In this document: one piece after another, positions 50,712 through 60,060 of the stretch
Position numbering within the stretch: position 1 is the stretch's first letter
How the letters are laid out: each line of letters opens with the position of its first letter
Assembly (NCBI RefSeq): GCF_031453675.1
Contig: NZ_JAVIZX010000001.1
Span: forward strand, 4,052,001 to 4,116,000
DNA length: 64,000 bases
Direction of reading: 5' to 3'
Origin: Paracidovorax wautersii
Lineage (GTDB): Bacteria > Pseudomonadota > Gammaproteobacteria > Burkholderiales > Burkholderiaceae_C
Position numbers and translations under genes: made by a program
The notes under the pieces: generated by a model
Databases searched by the model: none
What the model saw: the letters and a program-made list of their open reading frames with translations, nothing else
What the model was told of the DNA's origin: nothing

Positions 50712-50753
50712 AATGAAAAGCCCTGATTCGCAAGAGTCAGGGCTTTTTTCATG
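50667..50753 (+). repeat. Left attachment-site repeat (attL) within tRNA-Thr
   Basis: 87 bp from the anticodon loop (TTCGTAATG) through the CCA end and terminator to ...TTTTTTCATG. It is repeated at 53611-53698 with differences only just after the CCA (AAATGAAAAG here, AAACAAAAAAG there). Confidence 0.92.
50716..50749 (+). terminator. tRNA-Thr terminator (left copy)
   Basis: AAAAGCCCTGA pairs with TCAGGGCTTTT, then T residues. An equivalent copy lies at 53659-53694 in the right repeat. Confidence 0.88.
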
Positions 50754-50756
50754 TAG

Positions 50757-51765
50757 TCAGAATGTGCCCGAGAAAACATTATCGAGGCGCGACGCCGCAA
50801 TCTGCAACCCTTCCGGCGCTACGTGGGCATAGCGCTCGACCATTTCCAACGTTTTCCAGCCGCCCAGGCGTTGCAATTCATGCGTGGGCGTTCCCGCCTG
50901 CCGGTGCCATGTGGCGAAGGTGTGCCGCAAGTCGTGCCACCGGAAATCCTCGATCCCTGCACGCTTGAGTGCTGCCCGCCATGCCTTCGTGTTCACCTGC
51001 ACGATGGGCCTGCCCTCGTAGGTAAACACGTTCGCCGGATGATCGCCCATGCGCTTTTGGAGCACCTGCATCGCAGGCTCATTCAAGGGCACCGCGTGCG
51101 CTCTCCCGTTCTTGTGATCCTCTGCCGCAACCCATAGATGCCGCCGCTCCAGGCTGATTTGCCGCCATTGGAGCTTGGTCACATTGCCCTGCCGCAGACC
51201 CGTTGCCACCGAGAAGATGGCCATATCGCGCAGATGCTCCGGCAACTGGTCCAGCAGGCGCGCGAATTCCTCTTTGGTCAACGCTCGGATGCGCCCACCC
51301 TGATCGCGCAGCATTCCCACCTTGGGGACGCGATCCAGCCATTCCCAGTCGTAGCAAGCTTTGCGCAAGATGGCACGCACCAGGGCCATGTACCGGTTCA
51401 CGGTCGCAGCAGCCACCCCTTTAGCACGCTTGGCTTTCACTTCATCCAGCAACGCCCGATTGATTTCGTCCAGGGCTTTCCCCCCTAGATACGGATGGAA
51501 CCAGCGCAGCATGGACTTGTCCCAGGCCTGAACGCTTGTGCGTTGTCTCCATCAGAAAGCGCTCTGCAGCATCGTCCCAGGTGCGGCGCGGCTTCACATC
51601 GAGCTTGTCTTGCTCCCAGCGCTCGGCCTTGAGCTTGTCGTGGTACTGCTGTGCTTGGCGCTTGTTGGCCGTGCCGCTGGAGATTTGCAGGGGTTTCAGC
51701 TCGCCCTTGATCGGAGCAAGACGTATCCACCAGTACGGCGAGTTTTCGCGTTTGTAGAGGCTCAT
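50757..51765 (-). pseudogene. Tyrosine recombinase/integrase, single-base frameshift
   Basis: The N-terminal part starts MSLYKRENSPYWWIRL at 51765 (SAM-like arm and core-binding region). The catalytic part runs to 50757 in another frame. Deleting one base in GGCC at 51525-51528 joins them into about 335 residues. Catalytic residues are all present: Arg in ATGLRQGN, HDLRHTFATWH, GGWKTLEMVERYAHV with the nucleophile Tyr. Its ATG overlaps the rep stop (ATGA). It probably catalysed insertion at tRNA-Thr. The defect could be real decay, a sequence error, or an unrecognised recoding site. Confidence 0.82.
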
Positions 51766-52910
51766 ACAACAGCCTCCCGAAGCTCCCAATCCAGCATCGC
51801 CGGGTCGTGCTTCACGTGATAGCTATAGGGGTCGATGCGAGCCGGAATGCCAGGGCGCAGCAGCTTATCGACAACCGCCACATAGTCCCCCTGCATCACT
51901 TGCATCATGAGGTTGACCAGCTTGCCGCAGTGCTGCTTTGCGTTATCGACCGCAGCGTCGAATGCGATCTGCGCAGCTTTCGTCACCGTCTTGATAACGG
52001 ACTGCTCTTCACTCAGGAACGACAGGCAAGGGTAAGCGCTAGCAAGATAGTGGCTAGGACGAATAAGGACGTCATAGGGGATGAACCGATCTTCCGCACG
52101 CCATTCAACTTCGACACGCGTCCAGGGGTTAGAGGAGTCGCCTAGTTGCTTACCCTTTTCGTAGATGCGGGCGTACTTGCCGCTGGCCCGGTTGCCAATG
52201 CCGAGCGTTCGACCCTTGGTAGATGCATCCCCTTCAAGCCAGTCGCCATAGCACGCATGAATGGGCTTACGCCCGCCCGCGTTGAAGCCACCGCCCTGGT
52301 ACTGCTGGATGGCCCAGGCGATGGACACCAGATGCCCTGCGAAGTCGTCATAAGCCAAATCGGCGCGCTTGATAGTAGCCCTGTGACGCTCCAGCCAGCA
52401 GGCCAGATCGGCCCACCTAGACACCATCGAACAGCCCTTGCCCATGAGGCTGAAATACACCCTGCCCTTCTGGCTTTCACCTCCCCACGCGATGACGCCT
52501 GCGCTATCCCCAAAGCGCGCCGAGAAGCGGAAGCCGTACAAGCCGCGGCGATGCTCCAGGTCTGCTATTTCCATGAACTGGGCCATTTCCCGCAGCACCC
52601 AGGCGTAGGACTGTTCATCGGGCGGTACCACAGAGAAAGCCAAAGCATCGACCAGTGCAACGCCTTCGCGGACAGGTTGAACTGGTTCCATGTGCCGAAG
52701 CACTGTCGCCCCATATGGCCTGATAAATACTTCAACCCGCTCCCCTGTCTCTGGGTCTAGGTGTGGCGCCTCAACAGTCGTTTCGGGAAGGTTCTTTCTC
52801 CCCGTAGTTACTACACGGGGCGACGATGCCGCCTCGCAGCGTGCCGCTGACGCGTCCCGCAACGATGCGTCATCGCCGAGCCGTGCGCGTGATTCTTGGG
52901 AAAACTCCAT
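51762..52910 (-). CDS. Replication initiation protein, Rep_trans / RstA-like
   Basis: 382 residues from ATG 52910, which has GGAG nearby; an ATG at 52922 adds four residues. The initiator domain spans about 100-330. The family-type segment reads GRTLGIGNRASGKYARIYEKGKQLG followed by WTRVEVEWRAEDRFIPYDVL. Upstream is ADLAYDDFAGH with acidic metal-binding candidates, and the family's catalytic Tyr is probably in the ARIYEKGK region. Such proteins nick one strand to start rolling-circle replication of filamentous phages and small plasmids. Translationally coupled to the integrase gene (ATGA). Confidence 0.82.
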   Translation of the reverse strand: MEFSQESRARLGDDASLRDASAARCEAASSPRVVTTGRKNLPETTVEAPHLDPETGERVEVFIRPYGATVLRHMEPVQPVREGVALVDALAFSVVPPDEQSYAWVLREMAQFMEIADLEHRRGLYGFRFSARFGDSAGVIAWGGESQKGRVYFSLMGKGCSMVSRWADLACWLERHRATIKRADLAYDDFAGHLVSIAWAIQQYQGGGFNAGGRKPIHACYGDWLEGDASTKGRTLGIGNRASGKYARIYEKGKQLGDSSNPWTRVEVEWRAEDRFIPYDVLIRPSHYLASAYPCLSFLSEEQSVIKTVTKAAQIAFDAAVDNAKQHCGKLVNLMMQVMQGDYVAVVDKLLRPGIPARIDPYSYHVKHDPAMLDWELREAVV

Positions 52911-53164
52911 AACGAACTCCATGCGTGTGAGTTCGCCGCAGGCATGCAGCAGCGAACCCGATTGAAGGGATTCGCAACAGCATTCTGAGGAGTAGGAGGA
53001 GTGCCAGTGCTTCTAAGCTGTTTAGCAGGGGGCATCGTGCGTCAGGCCCAAGTTTCCTGCATCTGGCGTTTGATCTGTAGCGCGTGTTTCGCTGGACGAG
53101 TTTCCGTGCGCCGACCGTTAGTTGCCCCTCAATGCTACCGCGAAGCTCTCATTCAGAGCAAGCG

Positions 53165-53383
53165 CTATAGCCAACGCGCCGAGGCTTCATCGGCCTCAAC
53201 GTCATCAACATGGCGGAACTGGTACGTGACGCGGCGACGTTCGCGATCACAAGAAGCGATCAATTTGAAGCGCTTTCCGATTACCTGGACTAGCAATGGA
53301 TCATCGGACAACAGGTCAGCAATCCGCATAACGTAGTAGTCCTCCGCAATCAGGGATACTTGAGGTGCTGCTTTGTTTTTCAT
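53165..53383 (-). CDS. Hypothetical small protein of the tRNA-Thr element
   Basis: 72 codons, MKNKAAPQVSLIAEDYYVMR... to ...ADEASARWL. Charged and soluble, no membrane segment, no recognised family. Composition and direction match the rep-int operon 240 bp downstream. By position it could be a regulator or single-strand-binding accessory, but nothing in the sequence shows this. The 242 bp between it and rep contain no convincing gene and probably hold the rep promoter. Confidence 0.45.
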   Translation of the reverse strand: MKNKAAPQVSLIAEDYYVMRIADLLSDDPLLVQVIGKRFKLIASCDRERRRVTYQFRHVDDVEADEASARWL

Positions 53384-53610
53384 AGCGCCGTTCCCATAGC
53401 ATGCGCTGCGTCACCAGGGGGCTGCGCCCCCTCCTTGCGCTTCGCTCCAGCCCCCGAGGTGGCTTCGCCCCCTCCGCTTCGCGGCACCTCCCCCAATACC
53501 TGCCGACCAGGAATAAACGCTCTGCGCATATGTAGCTCCGATGTAGTTCAAAGGTTGAAAACACCGGGTACAAACCGACTCGCGTCAGAGAGAGGCCATC
53601 CCGGGAGGCC
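53384..53610. other. Hairpin-rich non-coding region, candidate replication origin of the element
   Basis: A perfect hairpin AGGGGGC-TGC-GCCCCCT (53416-53432) is followed by GAGGTG...CACCTC (53456-53490) enclosing a CTTCG-rich segment, then a lower-GC stretch up to attR. Similar GC-rich palindromes occur in host intergenic repeats, so an origin role is only inferred. Confidence 0.4.
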
Positions 53611-53698
53611 TTCGTAATGAGAAGGTCGGGTGTTCGATTCATCTCTCCGGCACCAAACAAAAAAGCCCTGATTCGCAAGAGTCAGGGCTTTTTTCATG
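53611..53698 (+). repeat. Right attachment-site repeat (attR), tRNA-Thr 3' half
   Basis: 88 bp matching 50667-50753, containing tRNA-Thr from the anticodon loop onward and the terminator. No 5' half is present, so this copy is not a functional tRNA. Confidence 0.92.
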
Positions 53699-53808
53699 GC
53701 ACTATCGCGCATCCCGCAACGCGTTGCAACAATTGCGTAGCCACTGCTGGCGACGATCCCAAGGACAAAGTGGCTAGACTGCTGCGGTCATCCAACAGAG
53801 GGAATACC

Positions 53809-54612
53809 GTGAAGCAGATACCCGTCGCCATTGCCTGTGCCATCTTTTCCTTGGGTGCAGCAGCCATCGACCTGGCCGCCTATCCGCAGGTCTTCGGCGG
53901 TCCACAGGGCATGGAGGTCGTCCTCGCCCCCAGCAAGGACGGCAAGCAAGCCTTGATGCAGGTGAGCGGCGTCAACCACCCCATCGACAAGGTCGTCTTC
54001 CTCGGGCAGCAGGAGCAGCGCGGTGCGTCGACACAGGCTTACGTGACCACGCTCGACGGACGCAGCTACGGGCTGGTGCACAAGCAGACCAGTCCGTACG
54101 GCGGTGGCGAACAGTACGTGGTCTACCTACCTGGGCAACAGGGCGCGACGGCCCTGTCCTACGACCAGAAGAAAAGCAAGGCGCTCGACACGGCAGCGCT
54201 GCAAGCCACCTACCAGCGCCAGGAGAAGGAGGGCGTCCAGTCCCGGCTGGCGCGATTCGACAAGGACAAGCGCATCGCCTCCACCGCGCAGGCCCTGCAG
54301 CGCGCGGACCAGACGGCCAGCGAGTCGTGCGGCAGCCAGGTGAAAACGATGGTGGACTGGAACTCCATCAGCGAAGACCAGCTCAAGACGCTGAGCATCG
54401 CCGGCTATTGCGGCGAAGTGGCGTCTCAGCTGGACAATCTGTGCCGCAGCACGCCCGCCGTCAAGCCCAAGGTGGCCGCCATGGGCCAGGTGACGTGCCA
54501 GTTCGGCCCGGAAATGAAACTGCGCACAGAAGGCCAGCGCCTGGTCTTCACTACGCAGCAGGACGCCCCCAACCAGGGCGACTTCATTCTTCAGTTCCTG
54601 CGCAATCAGTAG
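53809..54612 (+). CDS. Exported protein of unknown function
   Basis: 267 residues from a GTG start at 53809 with AGAGGG upstream. The N-terminal signal peptide KQIPVAIACAIFSLGAAA is probably cleaved before IDLAAYP. The mature part has a beta-rich N-terminal half (about 25-110) and a charged helical stretch KKSKALDTAALQATYQRQEKEG. The C-terminal half has four cysteines that could form two disulfides (residues about 180-235). No family recognised. It is the first host gene after the integrated element. Confidence 0.75.
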   Translation: MKQIPVAIACAIFSLGAAAIDLAAYPQVFGGPQGMEVVLAPSKDGKQALMQVSGVNHPIDKVVFLGQQEQRGASTQAYVTTLDGRSYGLVHKQTSPYGGGEQYVVYLPGQQGATALSYDQKKSKALDTAALQATYQRQEKEGVQSRLARFDKDKRIASTAQALQRADQTASESCGSQVKTMVDWNSISEDQLKTLSIAGYCGEVASQLDNLCRSTPAVKPKVAAMGQVTCQFGPEMKLRTEGQRLVFTTQQDAPNQGDFILQFLRNQ

Positions 54613-54631
54613 TCCCGCGTCACCGACTCCG

Positions 54632-55402
54632 TCAGCGCGCAGCTGCGCTGGCGTGCAGGCAAATCGCCGCAGCGGCTGCCACGTTCAGAGACTCCTCGCC
54701 TCCCGGCTGCGTGATCCGGATGTGCTGCGCAGCGCGCGCCTGCAGTTCGGACGAAACGCCCTGCCCTTCGTGCCCCAGAACCCACCCGCACGGCCAGGGC
54801 AACGCGGCTTGGTGAAGGTAGTCGCCCTCGTGCGAACTGGTGGCCAGCAGCGGCAGTTCCAGTGCCAGCAAGTCCTCGGGTGCCAGGCCCTCGACCATGC
54901 GCAGGGCGAAATGTGCGCCCATGCCGGCGCGCAGCACCTTGGCGCTCCACAGCGCGGCAGTTCCTTTGACCGCCGCGATCTGCACGAATCCGAAGGCAGA
55001 TGCGCTGCGCAGGATGGAGCCCACATTGCCCGCATCCTGCAGCCGGTCCAGCACGACCGTGGGCAGCCCAGGCTGCAGGCCGGCCGCGGAGGGCAGATCG
55101 ACCAGAAAACCCATGGGCGCAGCCGATTCCAGCCCACTGATGTCCGCCATGAGGGCATCGGCGATCACCACGTTCTTGACCGCGGCCTGCCCGTAAGAAA
55201 CCTGTGCCTGGGGCCAGAAGGATTCGGAGAAAACGGCCATCGCGGGCCGGATACCCCGCGTGAGCGCAGCGCGGCACAGGTGGTCGCCCTCCAGCCACAC
55301 ACGCCCCTGCTTGCGGTACGCCGTGCTGTCCTGGGCCAGGCGGCGCAAGTCCTTGACGAGTGCGTTGTCGCGCGATTGGATGACGGTAATGGAAGAGGTC
55401 AT
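54632..55402 (-). CDS. TrmH/SpoU family RNA methyltransferase
   Basis: 256-residue SPOUT 2'-O-methyltransferase. An N-terminal L30e-like substrate-binding domain (about 1-95) precedes the knotted catalytic domain. Motifs are LQDAGNVGSILRSASAFG near 120-137, GWVLGHEGQGVS near 205-216 and QPGGEESLNVAAAAAI near 228-243. RlmB and TrmH relatives modify 23S rRNA or tRNA; the exact target is not readable. Start MTSSITVIQSRDN at 55402. Last gene of the leftward lipid A/rnhB block. Confidence 0.9.
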   Translation of the reverse strand: MTSSITVIQSRDNALVKDLRRLAQDSTAYRKQGRVWLEGDHLCRAALTRGIRPAMAVFSESFWPQAQVSYGQAAVKNVVIADALMADISGLESAAPMGFLVDLPSAAGLQPGLPTVVLDRLQDAGNVGSILRSASAFGFVQIAAVKGTAALWSAKVLRAGMGAHFALRMVEGLAPEDLLALELPLLATSSHEGDYLHQAALPWPCGWVLGHEGQGVSSELQARAAQHIRITQPGGEESLNVAAAAAICLHASAAAR

Positions 55403-55475
55403 GACAGATGTTGCTGGGTTGGCCGGCTCGCGGCGGCCACCGGACCAGTGGGTTGACAAGGCTGAGGCCGGAGCC

Positions 55476-56132
55476 TCACGCCATCGCCAGCACCACCTCG
55501 GAGATGCCCGCTGCCCGTACGCCCACCTGGGCCACGGGTGCAAAGGAGCGTCGATGCTGTGGACAGGCGCCATGCTCGCGCAACGCCAGCATGTGCTCGG
55601 CCGTGCCGTATCCCTTGTGCGCCGCGAAACCATACTGCGGAAACTCATCGTGCAGTTGCTGACACCACCGGTCGCGGTGCACCTTGGCCAGGATGGAGGC
55701 GGCGGAGATGGCCTGCACCCGCGCATCGCCCTTGACGATGGCATCGGCCGGTACGTCCAGTTGCGGCAGACGGTTGCCATCCACCAGCACATGGACCGGA
55801 CGCAGCCGCAACCCCATCACGGCCCGCCGCATCGCCAGCATGGTCGCCTGCAGGATGTTCAGCGCATCGATCTCCTCGACGGTGGCCTCGGCGATGCTGC
55901 AGCACAGCGCCTTGGCGCGGATCTCGTCGAACAGCGCCTCGCGCCGCGTGGCCGTCAGCACCTTGGAGTCGGCCAGTCCGGCGATCGGATGGAGGTCGTC
56001 CAGGATCACCGCGGCGGCCACCACCGGGCCGGCCAGCGGCCCGCGGCCGGCCTCGTCCACACCGGCCACGAGACCGGGCGGATGCCAGGGCAGGCTGGCC
56101 TGCTCAGGCGGAGAGGATTTTCTGGATCGCAT
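55476..56132 (-). CDS. rnhB: Ribonuclease HII
   Basis: Removes misincorporated ribonucleotides from DNA-RNA hybrids. It has 218 residues with the active-site [19 protein letters not shown] near 25-43 and later Asp in VDGNRLP and VKGDA. Start ATG 56132 overlaps the lpxB end by 29 bp. The lpxB-rnhB order is the same as in many proteobacteria. Confidence 0.94.
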   Translation of the reverse strand: MRSRKSSPPEQASLPWHPPGLVAGVDEAGRGPLAGPVVAAAVILDDLHPIAGLADSKVLTATRREALFDEIRAKALCCSIAEATVEEIDALNILQATMLAMRRAVMGLRLRPVHVLVDGNRLPQLDVPADAIVKGDARVQAISAASILAKVHRDRWCQQLHDEFPQYGFAAHKGYGTAEHMLALREHGACPQHRRSFAPVAQVGVRAAGISEVVLAMA

Positions 56133-57261
56133 CAGCGGCCAATCGGGGGGTGTCGCGGCGCAGGCTCTCGTGCAGGGCCGTGAAGCGCTGCTCCAGCGCG
56201 GAGAGCGCCGCAGGATCGTGCGTGCGCGCATCCAGCCAGCGCTCGACCGCCTGGGCCAGCGCCTGCGGCGTGGCAGCGTCCTGGAGCAGCTCGGGCACCA
56301 CGAAATCCCGGCAGAGGATATTGGGCAGTCCCACCCACGGCTGCAGCTGCTTGCGCTGCATCAGGCGCCAGCTGATGGGGTGCATGTGGTAGGCGATGAC
56401 CATGGGGCGCTTGAAGAGCGCGGCTTCGAGCGTCGCGGTGCCGCTGGCGATCAGCGTGCAATCGCAGGCAGCCAGCACCGTGTGGGACTGCCCCGCGACG
56501 ATGTGCAGCGCATCGCGCACGCCGCATTCCGCAGCGATCTGCTCAATCCGGGCATGCAGCGCCAGCACCGCGGGCACCACCATCTTCAGGCTGGGCCGCG
56601 TCTTGCGCAGCAGTGCAGCCGCCTGGAAGAACGGCCGGGCGATATAGGCCACCTCGGCGGACCGGCTGCCGGGGAGGATAGCCAGGACTTCGTCGTCCGA
56701 GCCCAGCCCCAACTGCGCGCGCGCCGCCAGCCGGTCAGGGACCAGCGGAATGACCTGGGCCAGGGGGTGCCCTACATAGGTGGCGTCGATGCCGTGGCGA
56801 GCGAGCAGTTCGGGCTCGAACGGGAAGATGCACAGCACATGGTCGGCGCTGCGGCGGATCTTGTCGACCCGCTCAGCACGCCAGGCCCAGATGGATGGGC
56901 ATACGAAGTGCACGGTCTTGATGCCCGCAGCGCGCAGGTCGGACTCAAGACCCAGGTTGAAGTCGGGCGCATCCACACCGATGAAAACATCTGGACGCTC
57001 CGTCAGCAAATGCGCGCGCAGCTGCTTGCGGATGCGCAGGATGCCCCACAGCCGGCGCACCAGCTCGATGCTGTAGCCGTGCACCGCCAGACGCTCGCTG
57101 GGCCACAGGGCCCGAAACCCCCGGCGTTCCATCTGCGCGCCACCGATGCCTTCCGCGGTCACTGCAGGCCACTGCACATGCAGGCCGTCCAGAAGCAGGC
57201 CGGCCAGCAGGTCGCCGGACGTCTCGCCGGCCACCATCGCGATGCGCGGGGTGTCTTGCAT
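56104..57261 (-). CDS. lpxB: Lipid-A-disaccharide synthase
   Basis: GT19 glycosyltransferase that joins UDP-2,3-diacylglucosamine and lipid X. It has 385 residues opening [18 protein letters not shown], with VGHPLAQ near 230 and the C-terminal UDP-binding [20 protein letters not shown] near 313-332. It lies 16 bp after lpxA. Confidence 0.96.
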   Translation of the reverse strand: MQDTPRIAMVAGETSGDLLAGLLLDGLHVQWPAVTAEGIGGAQMERRGFRALWPSERLAVHGYSIELVRRLWGILRIRKQLRAHLLTERPDVFIGVDAPDFNLGLESDLRAAGIKTVHFVCPSIWAWRAERVDKIRRSADHVLCIFPFEPELLARHGIDATYVGHPLAQVIPLVPDRLAARAQLGLGSDDEVLAILPGSRSAEVAYIARPFFQAAALLRKTRPSLKMVVPAVLALHARIEQIAAECGVRDALHIVAGQSHTVLAACDCTLIASGTATLEAALFKRPMVIAYHMHPISWRLMQRKQLQPWVGLPNILCRDFVVPELLQDAATPQALAQAVERWLDARTHDPAALSALEQRFTALHESLRRDTPRLAADAIQKILSA

Positions 57262-57277
57262 GGCTGCGCGCTCCGGT

Positions 57278-58066
57278 TCAGCGCGCGATGCCGCGCGTGG
57301 AGGATGCGATGAAGTCCCGTAACAGGGCGATATCGCCTTCGGCCTCCGGATGCGCCGCCGGGAGTTCTTCCAGTGCCTTCATGGCGGCGTCGAGCGTAAG
57401 GCCCTGGCGGTACAACAGGCGGTGCGCCTGCTTGATCGCCGCGAGGCGCTCGGCAGAGAAGCCCCGCCGGCGCAGCCCTTCCAGGTTCAGGCCGCGCACC
57501 GCCAGCGGATTGCCGTCCACCATCATGAAGGGCGGTACGTCCTGCGAGATATGGCTGGCGAAACCGGCCATCACGTGGGCGCCCACCTTGGTGAACTGGT
57601 GGATGCCGGTCAGGCCGCCGATGATGGCCTGGTGGCCCACGGTCACATGCCCGGCCAGCGTCGCATTGTTGGCCAGCACGGTCTGGTTGCCCACCACGCA
57701 ATCGTGCGCGATGTGCACGTACGCCATGATCCAGTTGTCGTCGCCGATGGTGGTCACCGACCTGTCCTGGGTGGTGCCCGTGTTGAACGTGCAGAACTCG
57801 CGGATGGTGTTGCGGTCGCCGATGACCAGCTCGGTGGGCTCGCCGGCGTATTTCTTGTCCTGCGGCGCCGCGCCCAGCGACGCGAACTGGAAGATCCGGT
57901 TGTCACGCCCGATGGTCGTGTGGCCTTCGATCACGCAGTGCGCGCCCACCGTGGTCCCCGCTCCGATGGAGACGTGCGGACCGATGACCGCGTACGGACC
58001 GATGCTGGCGGACGCATCGATGCGCGCCGCCGGGTCGACGATGGCTGTGGAATGGATGGTGCTCAC
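57278..58066 (-). CDS. lpxA: Acyl-ACP--UDP-N-acetylglucosamine O-acyltransferase
   Basis: First step of lipid A synthesis. It has 262 residues. Left-handed beta-helix of hexapeptide repeats (about 1-190), with the catalytic His in the region [12 protein letters not shown], and a C-terminal helical domain. The GTG at 58066 is the start ([12 protein letters not shown]). It lies 20 bp after fabZ. Confidence 0.96.
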   Translation of the reverse strand: MSTIHSTAIVDPAARIDASASIGPYAVIGPHVSIGAGTTVGAHCVIEGHTTIGRDNRIFQFASLGAAPQDKKYAGEPTELVIGDRNTIREFCTFNTGTTQDRSVTTIGDDNWIMAYVHIAHDCVVGNQTVLANNATLAGHVTVGHQAIIGGLTGIHQFTKVGAHVMAGFASHISQDVPPFMMVDGNPLAVRGLNLEGLRRRGFSAERLAAIKQAHRLLYRQGLTLDAAMKALEELPAAHPEAEGDIALLRDFIASSTRGIAR

Positions 58067-58086
58067 GTACCCGCTGCCTCAACCCA

Positions 58087-58527
58087 TCAGACGACGGAGC
58101 GCATGGTGCACATGATCTCGGCTTCGCAGGCGATGCTGTCGCCCACGCGGGCCACGCCCTTGAACTTGTAGATGCCGCCCTTGATGCGGTCCAGTTCCAC
58201 CTCGAGGATCAATTGGTCCCCCGGTTCCACCGGGCGCTTGAAACGCGCGCCGTCGATGCCGACGAAATAGAAGACCTTGTCGTCGCCGGGCGCCTCGCCC
58301 ATCATGTCGAACGACAGCAGCCCCGCGGCCTGGGCCAGGGCTTCCAGCATCAGCACGCCGGGCATCACCGGACGGGCGGGAAAGTGCCCCGTGAAGAACG
58401 GCTCGTTGATGGTGACGTTCTTCAGCGCCTGGATGCGCTTGCCCCGGTCGAGCTCGACCACACGGTCCACCAGCAGAAACGGATAACGGTGCGGCAGCAG
58501 CTTGAGAATTTGGTGGATGTCCATCAT
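58087..58527 (-). CDS. fabZ: 3-hydroxyacyl-ACP dehydratase FabZ
   Basis: Dehydrates hydroxyacyl-ACP in fatty acid elongation. A 146-residue hot-dog fold with the catalytic His in [20 protein letters not shown] (about 49-68) and the PFLLVDRV segment upstream. Located between lpxD and lpxA, the standard site where lipid A and fatty acid synthesis compete for hydroxymyristoyl-ACP. Confidence 0.96.
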   Translation of the reverse strand: MMDIHQILKLLPHRYPFLLVDRVVELDRGKRIQALKNVTINEPFFTGHFPARPVMPGVLMLEALAQAAGLLSFDMMGEAPGDDKVFYFVGIDGARFKRPVEPGDQLILEVELDRIKGGIYKFKGVARVGDSIACEAEIMCTMRSVV

Positions 58528-58539
58528 TGGTTGGGCGGT

Positions 58540-59520
58540 CTAGCCGTCCTTTAGTGTTTGTTCGAGAGCCTTGATCCGTTCGCGCAGGCGATACAGCTGC
58601 CGGAGCGTGGCGGCGTTCTTTTCCCACTTCGCATTTTCGTCCATTGGGAACACGCCCGTGTACTGGCCGGGCCGCGAAATGGAATGCGACACCACGGTGT
58701 TCGTGGAAATGTGCACATGGTCTGCAAGCTGCAGATGACCGAGGATGGAAGCCGCGCCCGCGATCGTGCAGTGCGCGCCGATCGTCGTGCTGCCCGCCAC
58801 GCCGGACATGCCCGCCATCGCGGTGTGCTTGCCGATGCGCACGTTGTGGGCGATCTGGATGAGGTTGTCCAGCTTCACACCATCGTCGATCACGGTGTCG
58901 TCCAGCGCCCCGCGGTCGATGCAGGTGTTGGCACCGATTTCCACGTCGTTGCCGATACGCACCGCTCCGAGCTGCTCGATCTTGACCCACTCACCCTGGT
59001 GAGGCGCGAAGCCGAAGCCGTCGGCACCTATCACCACACCGGGATGCAGCAGGCAGCGGTCACCGATCTGGCAACCCTGGCCCACGGTGATGCGCGACGT
59101 CAGCACCGTCTGCGCCCCGATGCGCGCGCCCCGCTCCACCACGCACAGGGGTCCGATCACCGCCGTAGGGTCCACTACGGCATCCGGATCCACTACCGCG
59201 CTCGGATGCACCCCGGCTGCAGCACCGCCGGCCTGCGCGCGCTTCCACAACTGGGTAGCGCGGGCGAAGTACACATAGGGCGATTCGGCCACGATGCAGG
59301 CACCGCGAGCCAGCGCTGCCTCTCTCATCGAAGGCGCCACAATGACACAAGCCGCCCGGGAGGCGGCCAGTTGCGACTGGTATCTCGGGTTGTTCAGAAA
59401 GGCCAGATCGCCAGGCCCGGCGGATTCCAGGGAGGCGATACGGAGAATTTCCGTATCCCTGCTCCCCCCTTCCAACGTGCCACCGAGCGCATCGACGAAT
59501 TGGCCGAGACGCAAGCTCAC
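58540..59520 (-). CDS. lpxD: UDP-3-O-acylglucosamine N-acyltransferase
   Basis: Third acylation step of lipid A. It has 326 residues. N-terminal uridine-binding domain (about 1-100), hexapeptide-repeat beta-helix (about 105-300) with the catalytic His in [15 protein letters not shown], and a C-terminal helix with [15 protein letters not shown]. The start is GTG 59520. It lies 12 bp before fabZ. Confidence 0.96.
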   Translation of the reverse strand: MSLRLGQFVDALGGTLEGGSRDTEILRIASLESAGPGDLAFLNNPRYQSQLAASRAACVIVAPSMREAALARGACIVAESPYVYFARATQLWKRAQAGGAAAGVHPSAVVDPDAVVDPTAVIGPLCVVERGARIGAQTVLTSRITVGQGCQIGDRCLLHPGVVIGADGFGFAPHQGEWVKIEQLGAVRIGNDVEIGANTCIDRGALDDTVIDDGVKLDNLIQIAHNVRIGKHTAMAGMSGVAGSTTIGAHCTIAGAASILGHLQLADHVHISTNTVVSHSISRPGQYTGVFPMDENAKWEKNAATLRQLYRLRERIKALEQTLKDG

Positions 59521-59544
59521 GCGCAGTCCGTCACAGCACCGGCA

Positions 59545-60060
59545 TCACTTGCCAGCGCCATTCAGCGCCTTGATCACCTTGTCGGTGATGTCGTGCTTGG
59601 GATTGATGTAGACGGCTTCCTGCAGGATCACGTCGTACTTCTCGGCTTCGGCGACCTGCTTGACGACCTTGTTGGCGCGCTCGAGCACCTGGCCCAGCTC
59701 TTCGTTCTTGCGCGTGCCCAGGTCTTCCTGGAACTCACGGCGCTTGCGCTGGAAGTCGCGGTCCTGATCGACCAGCTGGCGCTGGCGCGTGGTGCGCTGG
59801 CTCTCGGCCATCGTGGGCGCTTCACGTTCGAACTTTTCCGATGCGCTCTTGAGCGCATTGCCCTGCTCGATCAGGTCCTTCTCACGCTTGGAGAATTCCT
59901 GCTCGAGCTTGGCCTGCGCCGCCTTGGCGGTGGAGGCCTCGCGGAAGATGCGGTCGGTGTTCACGAAGCCGGCCTTGAACTCCTGCGCCTGCACCGGTGC
60001 AGCGACAGCGACGGAGCCCAACAGAACCAGCAGCGAAATATGGCGAGACAGAGGTTTCAT
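59545..60060 (-). CDS. OmpH/Skp family periplasmic chaperone
   Basis: 171 residues. Signal peptide about 1-25 (cleaved near VQA-QEFKAG), then the typical FVNTDRIFREA start and a long coiled-coil tentacle region of charged helices. Skp trimers hold unfolded outer-membrane proteins for the Bam complex. The ATG overlaps the bamA stop (TAATG), so the two are coupled. Confidence 0.93.
   Translation of the reverse strand: MKPLSRHISLLVLLGSVAVAAPVQAQEFKAGFVNTDRIFREASTAKAAQAKLEQEFSKREKDLIEQGNALKSASEKFEREAPTMAESQRTTRQRQLVDQDRDFQRKRREFQEDLGTRKNEELGQVLERANKVVKQVAEAEKYDVILQEAVYINPKHDITDKVIKALNGAGK

Larger units (their letters stand above)
50667..53698. mobile_element. Minimal integrative element in tRNA-Thr: rep + tyrosine integrase
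   Basis: Flanking direct repeats of 87/88 bp define an inserted unit of about 2.94 kb. It carries, leftward, a small unknown ORF, a Rep_trans-type replication initiator and a tyrosine integrase whose gene ends next to attL. There are no coat, Zot-like assembly, conjugation or cargo genes. Base composition is visibly less GC-rich than the host genes. Since the element brought its own copy of the tRNA 3' half and terminator, the host tRNA remains whole. It resembles satellites of filamentous phages or a small integrative plasmid. Confidence 0.88.

Noticed and set aside
52811-53035. A 74-codon minus-strand ORF overlapping the rep start
   Set aside because: Composition is Pro/Arg/His-rich and unlike a folded protein, and most of it is out of frame within rep.
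53416-53490. CRISPR-like or attachment-site repeats within the element
   Set aside because: The palindromes are not regularly spaced and do not match the flanking direct repeats.
53611-53698. Possible second tRNA-Thr
   Set aside because: Lacks the acceptor 5' strand, D arm and 5' anticodon stem. It is the attR copy of the tRNA 3' half.
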